Source: an uncultured Lachnospiraceae bacterium
Lineage (GTDB): Bacteria; Bacillota; Clostridia; Lachnospirales; Lachnospiraceae
NCBI GenBank assembly: GCA_947166015.1
Contig: CAMVCQ010000010.1
Location: 1-38,805, forward strand
DNA: 38,805 nt
Direction of reading: 5' to 3'
Shown here: one piece after another, positions 1 through 9,942 of the stretch
Layout: each line of letters starts with the position of its first letter
How positions within the stretch are numbered: the stretch's first letter is position 1
The notes under the pieces: generated by a model
What the model saw: only the letters and a program-made list of their open reading frames with translations
Told to the model about the DNA's origin: nothing
Databases searched by the model: none
Position numbers and translations under genes: made by a program

Positions 1-73
1 CGTGCAGGCTGTCGAGGCAACGAGCAAGCGTTTTTTCCTCATTTTTTACGATCATGCATAAACTGAATTCCAT
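1..73 (-). CDS. Family 2 glycosyltransferase, N-terminal fragment
   Basis: Only the first 24 codons lie in the window; the gene continues beyond the left edge. The peptide begins MEFSLCMIVKNEEKTLARC, the classic start of GT-A fold family 2 glycosyltransferases of the SunS/WaaE type (S-x-C-M-I-V-K-N-E-E), where the strand and following acidic residues bind the nucleotide sugar. An AGGAGAGG ribosome site sits just upstream of the ATG at 71-73. The start lies 23 bp after the recJ stop, on the same strand, so the two genes are probably cotranscribed. Acceptor and sugar cannot be told from this fragment. Confidence 0.75.
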   Translation of the reverse strand, partial: MEFSLCMIVKNEEKTLARCLDSLH

Positions 74-96
74 TTTATTCCTCTCCTCCATTCTTT

Positions 97-1875
97 CTAC
101 ACCCAGCCCTTCAGATCAAGCTGGATCGATCTGTTTCCATTATACTCGTTGACAGATGGAACGTATGCAAATGCCATCCGTGTGTTCCCGTTGAAACTCT
201 CCATCAGAGCCAAAGCTTCTGATGAGTATTGCTTTGTTACGTATTTTCTGAAGTTATCAGCTTCCGAGAAAGCGATGCCGTAGACATTGGTTCCTTTGTC
301 ATCTGCCAAAAGAAGCTTGAGATGTTCGCTGTCTTTGCCCATATAGCGAACTCCTTTTACGAGGAGATCTTTTTGTGCAAAAAGCGGTCCGGGGTTTCCT
401 ACGCCCAGTGGAGCCAAGTTGTCAAACTCTTCTATGAGTTTATAGTCAATTCGCGATATCGGAAGAGCGATATCTATGAATAATTCATCCTTGAAGTCGT
501 CTTTACTAAGTGACGACAAACTATTAAGCCTTGCTTTAAGTTCGTCCAAACTATCTGATTTTAAAGTCATTCCGGCAGCCATGGCGTGACCGCCAAACTT
601 CACCATTAGATCCTTGCACTTCATAAGTTCTAAAAACATGTTATAACTTTTTATAGAACGTCCGGAACCCTTGATGAGCCCGTCATCAACCTCTGAGAAT
701 ACGATCACGGGGTGTCCGGTTGCTTCTTTTATCTTCGAAGCGACGATGCCGACCAGGCTTTCGTGTACATCCGGGACCTTGACGATGATGATATCGGGAA
801 GTTTATCTTCGTCTATCTCGGTACCTCCCATACCGTCATCCTTGGGATAAAGGGTCAAAAGCTCTGAAATGACAGCTTTTTCGCCTTCGCGCGTCATATC
901 CTTTCGCTCATCATTGATCGACTTGAGTTTCTCGGCTCTTTGAAATGCTTCTTTTTCATCGCCTGCCTCAAGCAGATCAAAGGACTCGGTCACTGAGGAA
1001 ATGCGACCCGCTGAGTTAAAGCATGGCCCTATGATAAACCCTATATGACCGGCGGTTATCGTTTTGTTCGCAAGTCCCTGTAGCTCTATGAGCTTTTTTA
1101 ATCCTTGATTTTTGGTGGATTGCAGAGCTTTCAGTCCGTACTTTACGAGTATTCTGTTTTCGTCGACAAGCTCCATCACATCGGCTACCGTTGCTATCGC
1201 GACATACTCGAGAAGCTCCGTTGGATCCTCTCCGGGAGCGAATTTTTCATAAAGAGCGCAAATAAGCTTGTATGCAACCCCGGCACCGCAAAGACCTTTG
1301 AACGGGTACTCATCCCCGGAAACCTTGGGATCAAGTATGGCATCTGCGGGAGGAAGGGTCTCCTGAGGCTCGTGGTGGTCCGTGACTATCACGGTCATAC
1401 CGAGCTCACAGGCGTAGGAAACCTCGTCGACGGCGGCGATACCGTTATCACAGGTGATCAGCAGCTCCCTTTCGTCCTCTGATGCCTCGTCTATTATTCT
1501 TTTGTTCAGTCCGTACCCTTCAGTTGTGCGGTCGGGCGTGTATATTTTTGCATCGAATCCGAGAGCGCAAAAAGCGCGTTTGAGTATATATCCGGAAAAA
1601 ATGCCGTCACAGTCATAATCAGATGCTATCGCAACTTTTGCACTGAATTCGTCATCCTTCATTTGGCCGATGATGTCGACTGCTTTTTGCATATCCTTCA
1701 TAAGCATCGGCGGATATAAGTCATTTAGGCCGCCGCGGAGATATTTTTCCATTTCGGCTTCGGTGGTGAGGTCACGATTTCGCATAAGCCTTACCAGAAC
1801 CGGCGAGACTCCGAGCTTTTTTGAAAGTCCGTCAAAGTCAGCGCTTTTTGAATATAATCTCCATTCCTGTTTCAT
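97..1875 (-). CDS. recJ: Single-stranded-DNA exonuclease RecJ
   Basis: 592 aa from the chosen ATG. RecJ degrades single-stranded DNA 5' to 3' in recombination and repair. The DHH phosphoesterase motifs are present in order: SDYDCDG near residue 86, CDNG near 142, TDHH near 165, LCGAG, and ATVADVM. They are followed by the DHHA1 part with GRSIKSYN and the FGGHAMAAG motif, then a C-terminal OB-like region. The frame stays open up to 1944, but the extra 23 residues have no ribosome site. The ATG at 1873-1875 has GAGG eight bases upstream, and RecJ-like sequence starts there, so I prefer it. It is somewhat shorter than some bacterial RecJ proteins but has the full core. It is divergent from glmM. 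Confidence 0.93.
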   Translation of the reverse strand: MKQEWRLYSKSADFDGLSKKLGVSPVLVRLMRNRDLTTEAEMEKYLRGGLNDLYPPMLMKDMQKAVDIIGQMKDDEFSAKVAIASDYDCDGIFSGYILKRAFCALGFDAKIYTPDRTTEGYGLNKRIIDEASEDERELLITCDNGIAAVDEVSYACELGMTVIVTDHHEPQETLPPADAILDPKVSGDEYPFKGLCGAGVAYKLICALYEKFAPGEDPTELLEYVAIATVADVMELVDENRILVKYGLKALQSTKNQGLKKLIELQGLANKTITAGHIGFIIGPCFNSAGRISSVTESFDLLEAGDEKEAFQRAEKLKSINDERKDMTREGEKAVISELLTLYPKDDGMGGTEIDEDKLPDIIIVKVPDVHESLVGIVASKIKEATGHPVIVFSEVDDGLIKGSGRSIKSYNMFLELMKCKDLMVKFGGHAMAAGMTLKSDSLDELKARLNSLSSLSKDDFKDELFIDIALPISRIDYKLIEEFDNLAPLGVGNPGPLFAQKDLLVKGVRYMGKDSEHLKLLLADDKGTNVYGIAFSEADNFRKYVTKQYSSEALALMESFNGNTRMAFAYVPSVNEYNGNRSIQLDLKGWV

Positions 1876-2025
1876 AGTCTGAGCCTCGTGTTTCGTGAAA
1901 ATAATTGAAGGGCTGTGATCATCAATGACGGAGTAAACAGTCATTTTTCAGCCCGAATATATGCATTTGTAGAATGACACATCCTTAAACTACCATATTT
2001 TGGAGAAAAATTCAAGCTAAAATGC

Positions 2026-2054
2026 TTGCTTTTTCGGTGATGTTAATGTATAAT
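2026..2054 (+). promoter_or_regulatory. Sigma-A-type promoter of glmM
   Basis: TTGCTT at 2026-2031 and TATAAT at 2049-2054 are separated by 17 bp. The predicted transcript start near 2061 is followed by a small hairpin (TGTGTA/TACACA, 2062-2079) before the glmM ribosome site. This is a consensus match only. Confidence 0.75.
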
Positions 2055-2107
2055 GGCGTAGTGTGTACCCAAATACACATAAATATAAGAGGAAAAGACG
2101 AGGAAAA

Positions 2108-3502
2108 ATGCTTATGAAGTACTTCGGTACTGACGGTTTTCGCGGCGAAGCAGGTGTCGCGCTGACTGTCGAACACGCTTACAAGGTTGGAAGGTTTCTC
2201 GGAGCATATTACACCAACGAAAATCACCGTGGAAGGATCGTGATAGGAAAAGACACCAGAGTTTCGGGATATATGCTTGAAAACGCCCTGGTTGCCGGAC
2301 TTACCGCGAGCGGAAGCGATGCATACGAGATGTATGTAACAACTACTCCGAGTATATCCTACATGGTCAGAAGAAAAGGCTTTGATTGCGGAATAATGAT
2401 CTCCGCGAGCCACAACCCTTATTTCGATAACGGAATAAAGATCATCGACGGCAGAGGATTCAAGCTTGCTCCTGCGGTTGAGGAAAAAATAGAACGCTAT
2501 ATCGATGAGGGTGAACCTGCTCTTGAATTCGCAACGCGCGACAGGATAGGAAAATGCTACGATTATTCGAGGGGTAAGGAAACATACACCGATTACCTTG
2601 AGGCTATTGTGAGAGAGGATATGATGGCAGGAGGTGCTTCGATAGAGGATGTCAAAACTCCTTTTGCCGGCAAAAGTGTGGCTCTCGATCTGTCAAACGG
2701 ATCGGCATACAAGCTTGCGATACAGGTGTTTGAGGATCTGGGCGCGAGAGTGATCGCCAGAAATCACGAGCCAAACGGAACAAACATCAACAGAAACTGC
2801 GGATCGACACATATCGAGACACTCCAGCAGCTTGTGTACGATACCGGAGCGGATGTGGGATTTGCCTATGACGGTGATGCGGACAGATGTCTGGCGGTAG
2901 ACGAAGAGGGAAAGGTTATCGACGGAGACCACATCCTGTATCTGTGTGCGGATCATATGAAGAAAAAAGGCAGACTGAAGGATAATATGGTCGTTACGAC
3001 CGTGATGTCAAACATCGGATTGTACAAAGCGTTTGATGAAATGGGTATCAAATACGAGCAGACATCGGTTGGAGATAAATACGTCTCGGAGAGTATGATC
3101 AAAAATGATTATCGCATAGGCGGAGAGCAGTCCGGGCACATTATTTTCAAAGATCACGCAGTGACAGGCGACGGAATACTCACATCGCTTATGATCATGC
3201 AGGCGTGGATCGAGGCAGAGGTTCCGTTATCGGAGCTTACCAGAGACTTAAAAATATACCCACAGCTACTTGTCAATGTCAAGGTAAACGACAAACAGGC
3301 AGCACTCTCGGATGCAGATGTGATCGAGGAGGCCGACAGGGTGAGCGAGGAGCTCGGAGATTCCGGAAGGCTTTTGCTTAGAGAAAGCGGCACGGAGCCA
3401 TTGATCAGAGTGATGGTTGAGGCAGAGACCGATGAGATGTGCAAGGAGTTTACAAGCAGGATAGTAGATAAGCTCAAAGAAAAAGGCCATGTTGTTGACT
3501 AA
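2108..3502 (+). CDS. glmM: Phosphoglucosamine mutase GlmM
   Basis: 464 aa. It converts glucosamine-6-phosphate to glucosamine-1-phosphate for UDP-GlcNAc and cell-wall synthesis. The protein opens with KYFGTDGFRG. It has the phosphoserine loop SASHNP (active serine near residue 101), the metal-binding loop DGDADR near 255-260, and the C-terminal phosphate-binding RESGTEPLIRV. Four alpha-D-phosphohexomutase domains fit the length. The reading frame extends upstream to 2063, but GAGG at 2100-2103 favours the ATG at 2108; the ATG at 2114, ten bases from the same site, is also possible. The GTDGFRGEA start and NPYFDNGIK stretch point to GlmM rather than phosphomannomutase. A promoter lies at 2026-2054. 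Confidence 0.93.
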   Translation: MLMKYFGTDGFRGEAGVALTVEHAYKVGRFLGAYYTNENHRGRIVIGKDTRVSGYMLENALVAGLTASGSDAYEMYVTTTPSISYMVRRKGFDCGIMISASHNPYFDNGIKIIDGRGFKLAPAVEEKIERYIDEGEPALEFATRDRIGKCYDYSRGKETYTDYLEAIVREDMMAGGASIEDVKTPFAGKSVALDLSNGSAYKLAIQVFEDLGARVIARNHEPNGTNINRNCGSTHIETLQQLVYDTGADVGFAYDGDADRCLAVDEEGKVIDGDHILYLCADHMKKKGRLKDNMVVTTVMSNIGLYKAFDEMGIKYEQTSVGDKYVSESMIKNDYRIGGEQSGHIIFKDHAVTGDGILTSLMIMQAWIEAEVPLSELTRDLKIYPQLLVNVKVNDKQAALSDADVIEEADRVSEELGDSGRLLLRESGTEPLIRVMVEAETDEMCKEFTSRIVDKLKEKGHVVD

Positions 3503-3573
3503 ATGATGGCATGCCGACATACCAAAGTTAAAAAATAATAAAAGATAAATCACAAACAAACGGAGGAAAAAAA

Positions 3574-4917
3574 ATGAACGTTAATGTTGAAAAACTCGAA
3601 GGAAGCAGAGCAAAGCTCACGATCACAGTTGACAGTGAGACATTTGCAAAGGCAAGGGATGCGGCTTACAAAAAGAACAAAAACAAGATCTCTATGCCGG
3701 GATTCAGAAAAGGTAAGGTTCCAAGGAAGATGATCGAGAGAATGTATGGGAAAGGGGTATTTGATGATGATGCCATCAATATGGCAGCTCCTGATGCATA
3801 TGAGGAGGCGATCAAAGACACCGATCTTGAGATCATATCTGCTCCTGAGTTTGATATTGTTGAGATCACAGATAGCGACGAATTTGTTTTTGACGCAACT
3901 GTTGCCGTTAAACCTGAGGTTAAGCTTGGTCTGTACGAAGGAATCGAGGTTGCAGCACGCAAGGTAAGGATACTGAAAAAAGACGTTGATGCAGAGATCG
4001 ACAGAGTTCGCGAGCAGAACGCTCGTATGGTCGAGGTTACGGACCGTCCTGTTCAGGACAAAGATATCGTAAAGATCGACTTTGAGGGATTTGTTGACGG
4101 AAAAGCGTTTGAGGGAGGAAAAGGCGAGGATTACAGCCTGACTATCGGTTCTCACAGTTTTATCGACAATTTCGAAGATCAGCTTATCGGTGCTTCGATA
4201 GGTGACGATGTGGATGTAAATGTGACATTCCCTGAAGAGTATCACGAGCCGAGCCTGAAAGGTAAACCGGCATTGTTCAAGGTTAAGATAAAAGGAATCA
4301 CTGAAAAAGAGCTTCCTAAGCTTGATGATGAGTTCGCTGAGGAGGTTTCTGAGTTCTCACTTCTTGAGGATTACAAAAAAGATGTCAAGAAAAATCTCAA
4401 GGAGAAAAGAGAGGCTGAGGCAAAGGCAGCAAGAGAGCAGGAGGCAGTTGAAAAAGCTGTTGCAAACTGCGTAGTTGATATACCGAAGCAGGCTATCGAT
4501 TCACAGGTTGAGGAAATGGCAAGGGAGTTTGCTTACAGACTTCAGTTCCAGGGTATGCGTATTGACCAGTATATGCAGATGACCGGACTTACAACAGAAA
4601 AGCTTCTTGATGATATGAGACCCGAGGCAGAGAAACGTTTGAAGACCCGTTTCGTACTCGAGGCTATCGCAACAGAGCAAAACATCGAGGTTTCCGATGA
4701 GGATCTGGACAAAGAGATCGAGAATGCAGCGACTATGTACGGCAAAAAGCCTGAGGACTACAAGGCTGATATGACTGAGACAGATATCAAAAATATGAAG
4801 CTTGACCTTGCGGTCAAAAAAGCTGCAGAGTATATATGTGATCACGCCGACAACTATTGGAAGGCTGATGATGACGCAGAAAAAGAAGAAGCTATGGAAA
4901 ACGAAGAAGAGGAATAA
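3574..4917 (+). CDS. tig: Trigger factor (ribosome-associated chaperone)
   Basis: 447 aa. It binds near the ribosome exit tunnel and shields nascent chains; its middle domain is a peptidyl-prolyl isomerase. The ribosome-docking signature GFRKGKVP is at residues 43-50. An FKBP-like domain runs from about 155 to 240 (DIVKIDFEGFVDGKAFEGG, then SLTIGSHSFI and LIGASIGD). The rest is the long helical C-terminal substrate cradle, ending in a very acidic tail. A CGGAGG ribosome site precedes the ATG. It lies 71 bp after glmM and 24 bp before clpP; tig-clpP-clpX is a widespread gene order, which supports the assignment. Confidence 0.96.
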   Translation: MNVNVEKLEGSRAKLTITVDSETFAKARDAAYKKNKNKISMPGFRKGKVPRKMIERMYGKGVFDDDAINMAAPDAYEEAIKDTDLEIISAPEFDIVEITDSDEFVFDATVAVKPEVKLGLYEGIEVAARKVRILKKDVDAEIDRVREQNARMVEVTDRPVQDKDIVKIDFEGFVDGKAFEGGKGEDYSLTIGSHSFIDNFEDQLIGASIGDDVDVNVTFPEEYHEPSLKGKPALFKVKIKGITEKELPKLDDEFAEEVSEFSLLEDYKKDVKKNLKEKREAEAKAAREQEAVEKAVANCVVDIPKQAIDSQVEEMAREFAYRLQFQGMRIDQYMQMTGLTTEKLLDDMRPEAEKRLKTRFVLEAIATEQNIEVSDEDLDKEIENAATMYGKKPEDYKADMTETDIKNMKLDLAVKKAAEYICDHADNYWKADDDAEKEEAMENEEEE

Positions 4918-4941
4918 TTTTTATATACAGGAGGAACAAAA

Positions 4942-5565
4942 ATGGCTTTAGTACCTTATGTCATAGAGCAGACCAGCCGCGGAGGCGAGCGTTCGTATGA
5001 TATTTATTCAAGACTTCTCAAAGAGAGGATCATTTTTCTCGGAGATGAAGTAAACGATACAACAGCAAGTCTTGTGGTTGCACAGATGCTTTTCCTTGAG
5101 AGCGAGGATCCGAAAAAAGACATCCAGCTTTACATCAACAGCCCGGGTGGATCGGTGACTGCAGGAATGGCGATATATGACACCATGAATTATGTAAAAT
5201 GCGATGTATCTACGATCTGTATCGGTATGGCTGCGAGCATGGGGGCATTTTTGCTCTCGAGCGGCGCCAAAGGAAAGAGATACTGTCTTCCGAATGCTGA
5301 GGTTATGATCCACCAGCCGTCAGGCGGTGCCAAAGGTCAGGCGACCGAGATCCAGATAGTTGCCGAAAACATTTTGAAGACCAAGAAAAAGCTCAACGAG
5401 ATACTTGCGGCAAACACCGGACAGACAGTTGAGAAGGTGACTGAGGATACCGACAGGGACAACTTTATGAGCGCCGAGGAGGCACTGGAGTACGGACTTG
5501 TCGATGAGATCATCACTTCCAGAAAAGATACAGAAGAAGATAGCGACGACAAAGACAAAGAATAA
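4942..5565 (+). CDS. clpP: ATP-dependent Clp protease, proteolytic subunit
   Basis: 207 aa. It forms the tetradecameric serine-protease barrel that degrades proteins fed by ClpX or other Clp ATPases. The catalytic triad is visible: Ser99 in GMAASMGAF, His124 in VMIHQPSGG, and Asp173 in [15 protein letters not shown]. The start [20 protein letters not shown] matches processed ClpP N termini and leaves little or no propeptide. The C-terminal tail beyond the core is short and strongly charged. AGGAGG precedes the ATG. It lies between tig and clpX at short spacing (24 and 20 bp), consistent with one operon. Confidence 0.97.
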   Translation: MALVPYVIEQTSRGGERSYDIYSRLLKERIIFLGDEVNDTTASLVVAQMLFLESEDPKKDIQLYINSPGGSVTAGMAIYDTMNYVKCDVSTICIGMAASMGAFLLSSGAKGKRYCLPNAEVMIHQPSGGAKGQATEIQIVAENILKTKKKLNEILAANTGQTVEKVTEDTDRDNFMSAEEALEYGLVDEIITSRKDTEEDSDDKDKE

Positions 5566-5585
5566 CGGAAGGAAAGAGTACAAAA

Positions 5586-6860
5586 ATGGCACATTCGGGT
5601 AATGAACACGGAACACTGTTTCACTGTACTTTCTGCGGGAAAAGCGAAAGACAGGTAGGGAAGCTGATATCAGGTCCCGGCGGGATTTTTATATGTGATG
5701 AATGCGTGGATCTGTGCAACGAGATCCTTGATGAGGAGGAATTCGCCGCAGAAAACGAGTCAGGCTCTGCCGAGGACGAGATAAACCTTTTGAAGCCGAT
5801 GGAGATAAAAGAATTTCTCGATGAGTATGTGGTCGGACAGGAAGCTGCGAAAAAAACGCTTTCCGTGGCTGTGTACAACCACTACAAAAGGATACTTTCC
5901 GGCAAACACCTCGATGTTGATCTGCAAAAGAGCAATATCCTCATGGTGGGACCTACGGGCTCCGGAAAAACCTATCTTGCTCAGACCCTTGCGAGAATTC
6001 TCAATGTTCCGTTTGCTATCGCTGATGCGACTACGCTTACCGAGGCCGGATATGTCGGCGAGGATGTGGAAAACATCCTTTTGAAGATAATCCAGGCAGC
6101 GGACTACAACATTGAGCGCGCCGAGCACGGCATTATCTATATCGATGAGATAGACAAGATCACGAAAAAGGCTGAAAATGTGTCCATAACCCGTGACGTT
6201 TCGGGAGAGGGTGTTCAGCAGGCATTGCTCAAGATCCTTGAGGGAACAGAAGCCAGCGTGCCTCCGCAGGGAGGACGCAAGCACCCACAGCAGGAATTCT
6301 TCCATATAAAGACGGACAACATCCTCTTTATATGCGGAGGGGCTTTCGACGGGCTTGACAAGATCATAAGCCATCGTATCGACCGCAAATCAATCGGTTT
6401 CGGAGCCGAGATAGGTGATGCCACGGATGCAAATGTCGGCGAGCTTTTCGCGCAGGTTCTGCCTGAGGATTTCGTGAAGTTTGGGCTTATACCGGAGTTT
6501 ATCGGACGAGTTCCGATGACCGTAGCGCTCGACCTTTTGTCAGAGGATGAGCTGATGCAGATCCTCACGGAGCCGAAAAATGCCATCACCAAGCAGTATG
6601 AGAAACTTATGGAGCTTGATGATATAGCTCTTGAATTCGAGGAGGATGCCCTTCGCGAGGTTGCAAAGCTTTCGACAGAGAGAAAAACAGGTGCGAGGGG
6701 ACTTAGAGCGATACTTGAAACTGCTATGACAGAGCCTATGTATGAACTTCCGTCGAGAGATGATGTAAATAAATGCATTATTACAAAAGAAACCATCAAG
6801 GGCACTGAAAAAGCCGTTTACAAGATGAATAACGAAAGAATCGCAGATCAAAGCGCATAA
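5586..6860 (+). CDS. clpX: Clp protease ATP-binding subunit ClpX
   Basis: 424 aa. It is the AAA+ unfoldase that recognises substrates and threads them into ClpP. The N-terminal four-cysteine zinc-binding domain is intact (C14, C17, C37, C40). Walker A GPTGSGKT is at 122-129 and Walker B IIYIDEID at 183-190. The sensor and arginine-finger region follows, with [13 protein letters not shown] and a sensor-2 GARGLRAI stretch. An IGFGAEIG loop, corresponding to the ClpP-binding IGF motif, lies in the middle of the AAA module. GGAAGGA precedes the ATG. It follows clpP by 20 bp and precedes lon by 17 bp. Confidence 0.97.
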   Translation: MAHSGNEHGTLFHCTFCGKSERQVGKLISGPGGIFICDECVDLCNEILDEEEFAAENESGSAEDEINLLKPMEIKEFLDEYVVGQEAAKKTLSVAVYNHYKRILSGKHLDVDLQKSNILMVGPTGSGKTYLAQTLARILNVPFAIADATTLTEAGYVGEDVENILLKIIQAADYNIERAEHGIIYIDEIDKITKKAENVSITRDVSGEGVQQALLKILEGTEASVPPQGGRKHPQQEFFHIKTDNILFICGGAFDGLDKIISHRIDRKSIGFGAEIGDATDANVGELFAQVLPEDFVKFGLIPEFIGRVPMTVALDLLSEDELMQILTEPKNAITKQYEKLMELDDIALEFEEDALREVAKLSTERKTGARGLRAILETAMTEPMYELPSRDDVNKCIITKETIKGTEKAVYKMNNERIADQSA

Positions 6861-6877
6861 TTTTGGGAGTTGATATT

Positions 6878-9199
6878 TTGAATAATGAAATAATGTACAC
6901 TATTCCGGTTCTTCCGCTTAGAGACATCGTAGTGTTGCCCGGGATGCTCGTTCATCTCGACATAAACCGTGAGATATCTAAGCTTGCCGTCAGAAATGCA
7001 ATGGCCGGCGACGGAACTGTATTTATAACAGCTCAGAAGGATCCTTCGGTGGATGCACCTTCTTTTGATGACCTTTTTGAGGTTGGTGTCATCGGAAAAA
7101 TACGCCAGGAAGTGCGTATGAAGGACAGAGTTATCAGAGTTATGATCTCGACTACGGAAAGAGCCAGGCTTATGGCTCTCAGACAGACAAAGCCTTTTTT
7201 GGAGTGTGAGGCGGCGTCGGTTTCCGATCCTGAAACGGATCTCAAAAGCAATGAGATCCAGGCGATGATGAGAAATCTGAGAGAGATCTACCACGAATAT
7301 CTAAATGAAAACCCGAGAGCCAGCAGATCTGCTCTCGAAAAAATAGACTCCACGGATTCATTGTCAAATCTCATGGATATGATCGCAATGCAGGTAAATA
7401 TAGGATTTGACAAAAGACAGCAGATCCTCGAGTGCCTCGATATCGGACAGAGATATGAGCTTTTGAACGAATTTCTCCTTGAGGAAGTGAACATTTTTAA
7501 GATAAGGGAGGAATACAGGAGCAAAGTCCGTGAGGAGGTAGACAAAAATCAAAAAGAATACTTCCTTCGTGAGCAGATGCGTGTGATCAGAAGTGAGCTG
7601 GGGGATTCGGATGATGAGGATCTGATAGAACAATACGAAAAACAGCTTGCCGAGCTTATCTGCTCGGATGAGATCAGGGAAGCTATCGCAAAGGAAATAA
7701 ACCATTTAAAGCATATTCATTCAAGCTCGGCGGAGCACATAGTGGCTCAGGATTACATAGAGACGCTGCTTGCGCTGCCCTGGGACAAAAAGCTCGAAGA
7801 GCATACTGACCTTGATAAGGCTGAAAAGATACTAAACGACGATCATTACGGGCTTGAAAAGGTCAAAGAGAGGATACTTGAGTTTTTGGCAGTCAGAGTC
7901 CTTACGGACAAAGCGGATTCGCCGATCGTTTGTCTTGTGGGGCCGCCGGGTACCGGAAAAACGTCTATCGCGATGTCGGTAGCCAAGTCTCTTGAAAAAC
8001 CGTACCAGAGGGTGTGCCTCGGAGGAGTCAGAGACGAGGCTGAGATCAGAGGACATAGAAGGACCTATGTAGGAGCACTGCCGGGAAGGCTTATAGAGGC
8101 ACTGAAGGCTGCAAAGGTCAAAAACCCTCTCATACTACTTGATGAGATAGACAAAGTCGGAAACGATTACAGGGGAGATACATCCTCCGCGCTATTGGAG
8201 GTTTTGGACCCCGAGCAGAACAAAAATTTCCGCGACCACTATGTAGATATGCCTGCGGATCTGTCGGATGTGCTGTTTATCTGTACGGCAAATACTACGG
8301 ATACGATAGCAAAGCCTCTGCTTGACCGAATGGAGGTCATACGGATCGCGGGTTACACGGAAAATGAAAAATTCCACATTGCAAAAGATCACCTTGTGGC
8401 TAAGCAATTAAAGAAAAACGGTCTTCTCAAAAAACAGTTAGTGATATCCGACGCTGCGATCAGAGCGATCATAACAGGATATACCAAGGAGGCCGGCGTC
8501 AGAGGACTCGAAAGAAACATCGGAAAAATATGCCGCAAAGCTGCAAGACAGCTGTTGGCTGCTCAAAATGACGACAAATTCAAGCTTCCGATAAGGGTGA
8601 CAGGGAAAAACCTTGCTGATTTTCTCGGCAAAAGAAAGTACCATGAGAACCCTGCAAACAAAAAAGATGATATCGGTATAGTCAGAGGACTTGCCTGGAC
8701 TGAGGTCGGTGGAGATACGCTTGAGATCGAGGTAAACACTATGCCAGGTGAAGGAGCTTTGAAGCTCACCGGACAGCTTGGCGATGTGATGAAAGAGTCG
8801 GCTGAGATAGCGCTTTCTCTCGTCAGATCAATGCTTCCCAAGCAGGATGAATTCTTCAAAAAGAATGATTTTCACCTGCATGTACCTGAGGGAGCGGTTC
8901 CGAAGGACGGTCCGTCAGCGGGAGTGACTATGGCAACTGCACTCTACTCTGCTGTGACCGGAAAAGCCGTTGATTCAAAAACTGCCATGACCGGTGAGAT
9001 CACACTCAGGGGCAGAGTTCTTCCTATAGGCGGGCTCAAAGAAAAGCTTCTGGCGGCGAGACTCTCAGGAATGGAAACTGTTTTCGTACCTGTGAAAAAT
9101 AAACCGGACATCGAGGAGCTTGAAAGCGAGATAACAGACGGTATAGACATCCGGTACGCTGACAGGGTCGAACAGATATTGTCTCAGGTCTTGAATTGA
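6878..9199 (+). CDS. lon: ATP-dependent protease Lon
   Basis: 773 aa from the chosen start. This cytoplasmic AAA+ serine protease degrades misfolded and regulatory proteins. It has an N-terminal LAN substrate domain (PVLPLRDIVVLPGML), a coiled-coil middle, Walker A GPPGTGKTS near 354, Walker B ILLDEIDK, and a C-terminal protease domain. The Ser680-Lys721 catalytic dyad sits in PKDGPSAG and GGLKEKLLAA, close to the usual LonA positions. The frame is open from a TTG at 6863, but GGGAG at 6865-6869 points to the TTG at 6878 (8-base spacer); the ATG at 6893 is a weaker alternative. A non-ATG start may lower translation. It follows clpX closely. Confidence 0.95.
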   Translation: MNNEIMYTIPVLPLRDIVVLPGMLVHLDINREISKLAVRNAMAGDGTVFITAQKDPSVDAPSFDDLFEVGVIGKIRQEVRMKDRVIRVMISTTERARLMALRQTKPFLECEAASVSDPETDLKSNEIQAMMRNLREIYHEYLNENPRASRSALEKIDSTDSLSNLMDMIAMQVNIGFDKRQQILECLDIGQRYELLNEFLLEEVNIFKIREEYRSKVREEVDKNQKEYFLREQMRVIRSELGDSDDEDLIEQYEKQLAELICSDEIREAIAKEINHLKHIHSSSAEHIVAQDYIETLLALPWDKKLEEHTDLDKAEKILNDDHYGLEKVKERILEFLAVRVLTDKADSPIVCLVGPPGTGKTSIAMSVAKSLEKPYQRVCLGGVRDEAEIRGHRRTYVGALPGRLIEALKAAKVKNPLILLDEIDKVGNDYRGDTSSALLEVLDPEQNKNFRDHYVDMPADLSDVLFICTANTTDTIAKPLLDRMEVIRIAGYTENEKFHIAKDHLVAKQLKKNGLLKKQLVISDAAIRAIITGYTKEAGVRGLERNIGKICRKAARQLLAAQNDDKFKLPIRVTGKNLADFLGKRKYHENPANKKDDIGIVRGLAWTEVGGDTLEIEVNTMPGEGALKLTGQLGDVMKESAEIALSLVRSMLPKQDEFFKKNDFHLHVPEGAVPKDGPSAGVTMATALYSAVTGKAVDSKTAMTGEITLRGRVLPIGGLKEKLLAARLSGMETVFVPVKNKPDIEELESEITDGIDIRYADRVEQILSQVLN

Positions 9200-9270
9200 T
9201 CTATAGGTAACTGATGATATTTATAGAGGAAATGTATACGATACAATAGAATTTTGATATTTGCAGTATT

Positions 9271-9942
9271 ATGAAGATAAAAAAACTCGAACTCGAGACT
9301 GTTTGCGGTATAAAAAGTGAGCTTCCTGACAACGATTCCACTGAGGTGGCTTTTTGGGGGAGGTCAAATGCCGGCAAGTCGTCATTATTGAATACGCTGT
9401 GGGAGAGAAAGTCTCTTGCGAGGACTTCCTCGCAGCCGGGGAAGACAAGAACACTGAATTATTATAGGGTGGAGTTTTCCGGCGAAGCGGACGAAAGCGC
9501 AGATGAAACTATGTCTCTGTATATGGTTGACCTGCCCGGCTATGGCTATGCGAAGACATCCAGGCAGACCAGCGAAGCGTGGGAAAAGATGACATACAAT
9601 TATCTCAGCAGATCAAAAATGCTCAAAGGGGTATTTTTGCTGGTGGACTCGAGGCTTGAGCCGCAGGGGACCGATATAGAACGGTTTACAAAGCTGTTCA
9701 AGATAGGATTTGATCCCATCATAGTGGCGACAAAAGCAGACAAACTAAAGAAGAATCAAAGGCAGAAAAATTTGTCAGTCATCTCAAAAAAATTCACCGA
9801 GATAGCTGCGATAATCTGCAAAGAAACGGGAGATGAATTGTCAGATGATTTCAAAATCCCAGTGATCGCTTTTTCGAGCGTGACCGGAGAAGGGCGCGAT
9901 ATGATATGGGAGTGCCTTGAAAACTTTGGGAGGGCTAAGTGA
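9271..9942 (+). CDS. engB: Ribosome biogenesis GTPase EngB/YsxC
   Basis: 223 aa. This TrmE-Era-type GTPase is needed for late assembly of the large ribosomal subunit. G1 is GRSNAGKS (30-37), the switch region carries SSQPGKTRTLN, G3 is DLPGYGYAK (87-95) and G4 is TKADK (154-158). It is somewhat longer than the roughly 195-200 aa typical of the family because of an acidic insert after strand 2 (GEADESADET) and a looser C-terminal part. I see no convincing ribosome site before the ATG at 9271, although no other in-frame start fits. It lies downstream of lon, as in many Firmicutes, and overlaps nth by four bases. Confidence 0.93.
   Translation: MKIKKLELETVCGIKSELPDNDSTEVAFWGRSNAGKSSLLNTLWERKSLARTSSQPGKTRTLNYYRVEFSGEADESADETMSLYMVDLPGYGYAKTSRQTSEAWEKMTYNYLSRSKMLKGVFLLVDSRLEPQGTDIERFTKLFKIGFDPIIVATKADKLKKNQRQKNLSVISKKFTEIAAIICKETGDELSDDFKIPVIAFSSVTGEGRDMIWECLENFGRAK

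Noticed and set aside
1875-1944. N-terminal 23-residue extension of RecJ
   Set aside because: There is no ribosome site for the upstream ATG, and RecJ-like sequence starts at the internal ATG with GAGG ahead of it.
2062-2107. glmS-type ribozyme or riboswitch ahead of glmM
   Set aside because: The leader is under 50 bases with one small hairpin, too short for the known ribozyme fold.
5760-6805. Minus-strand frames of 204 and 196 aa inside clpX
   Set aside because: They lie antisense to a fully conserved gene and have no family features.
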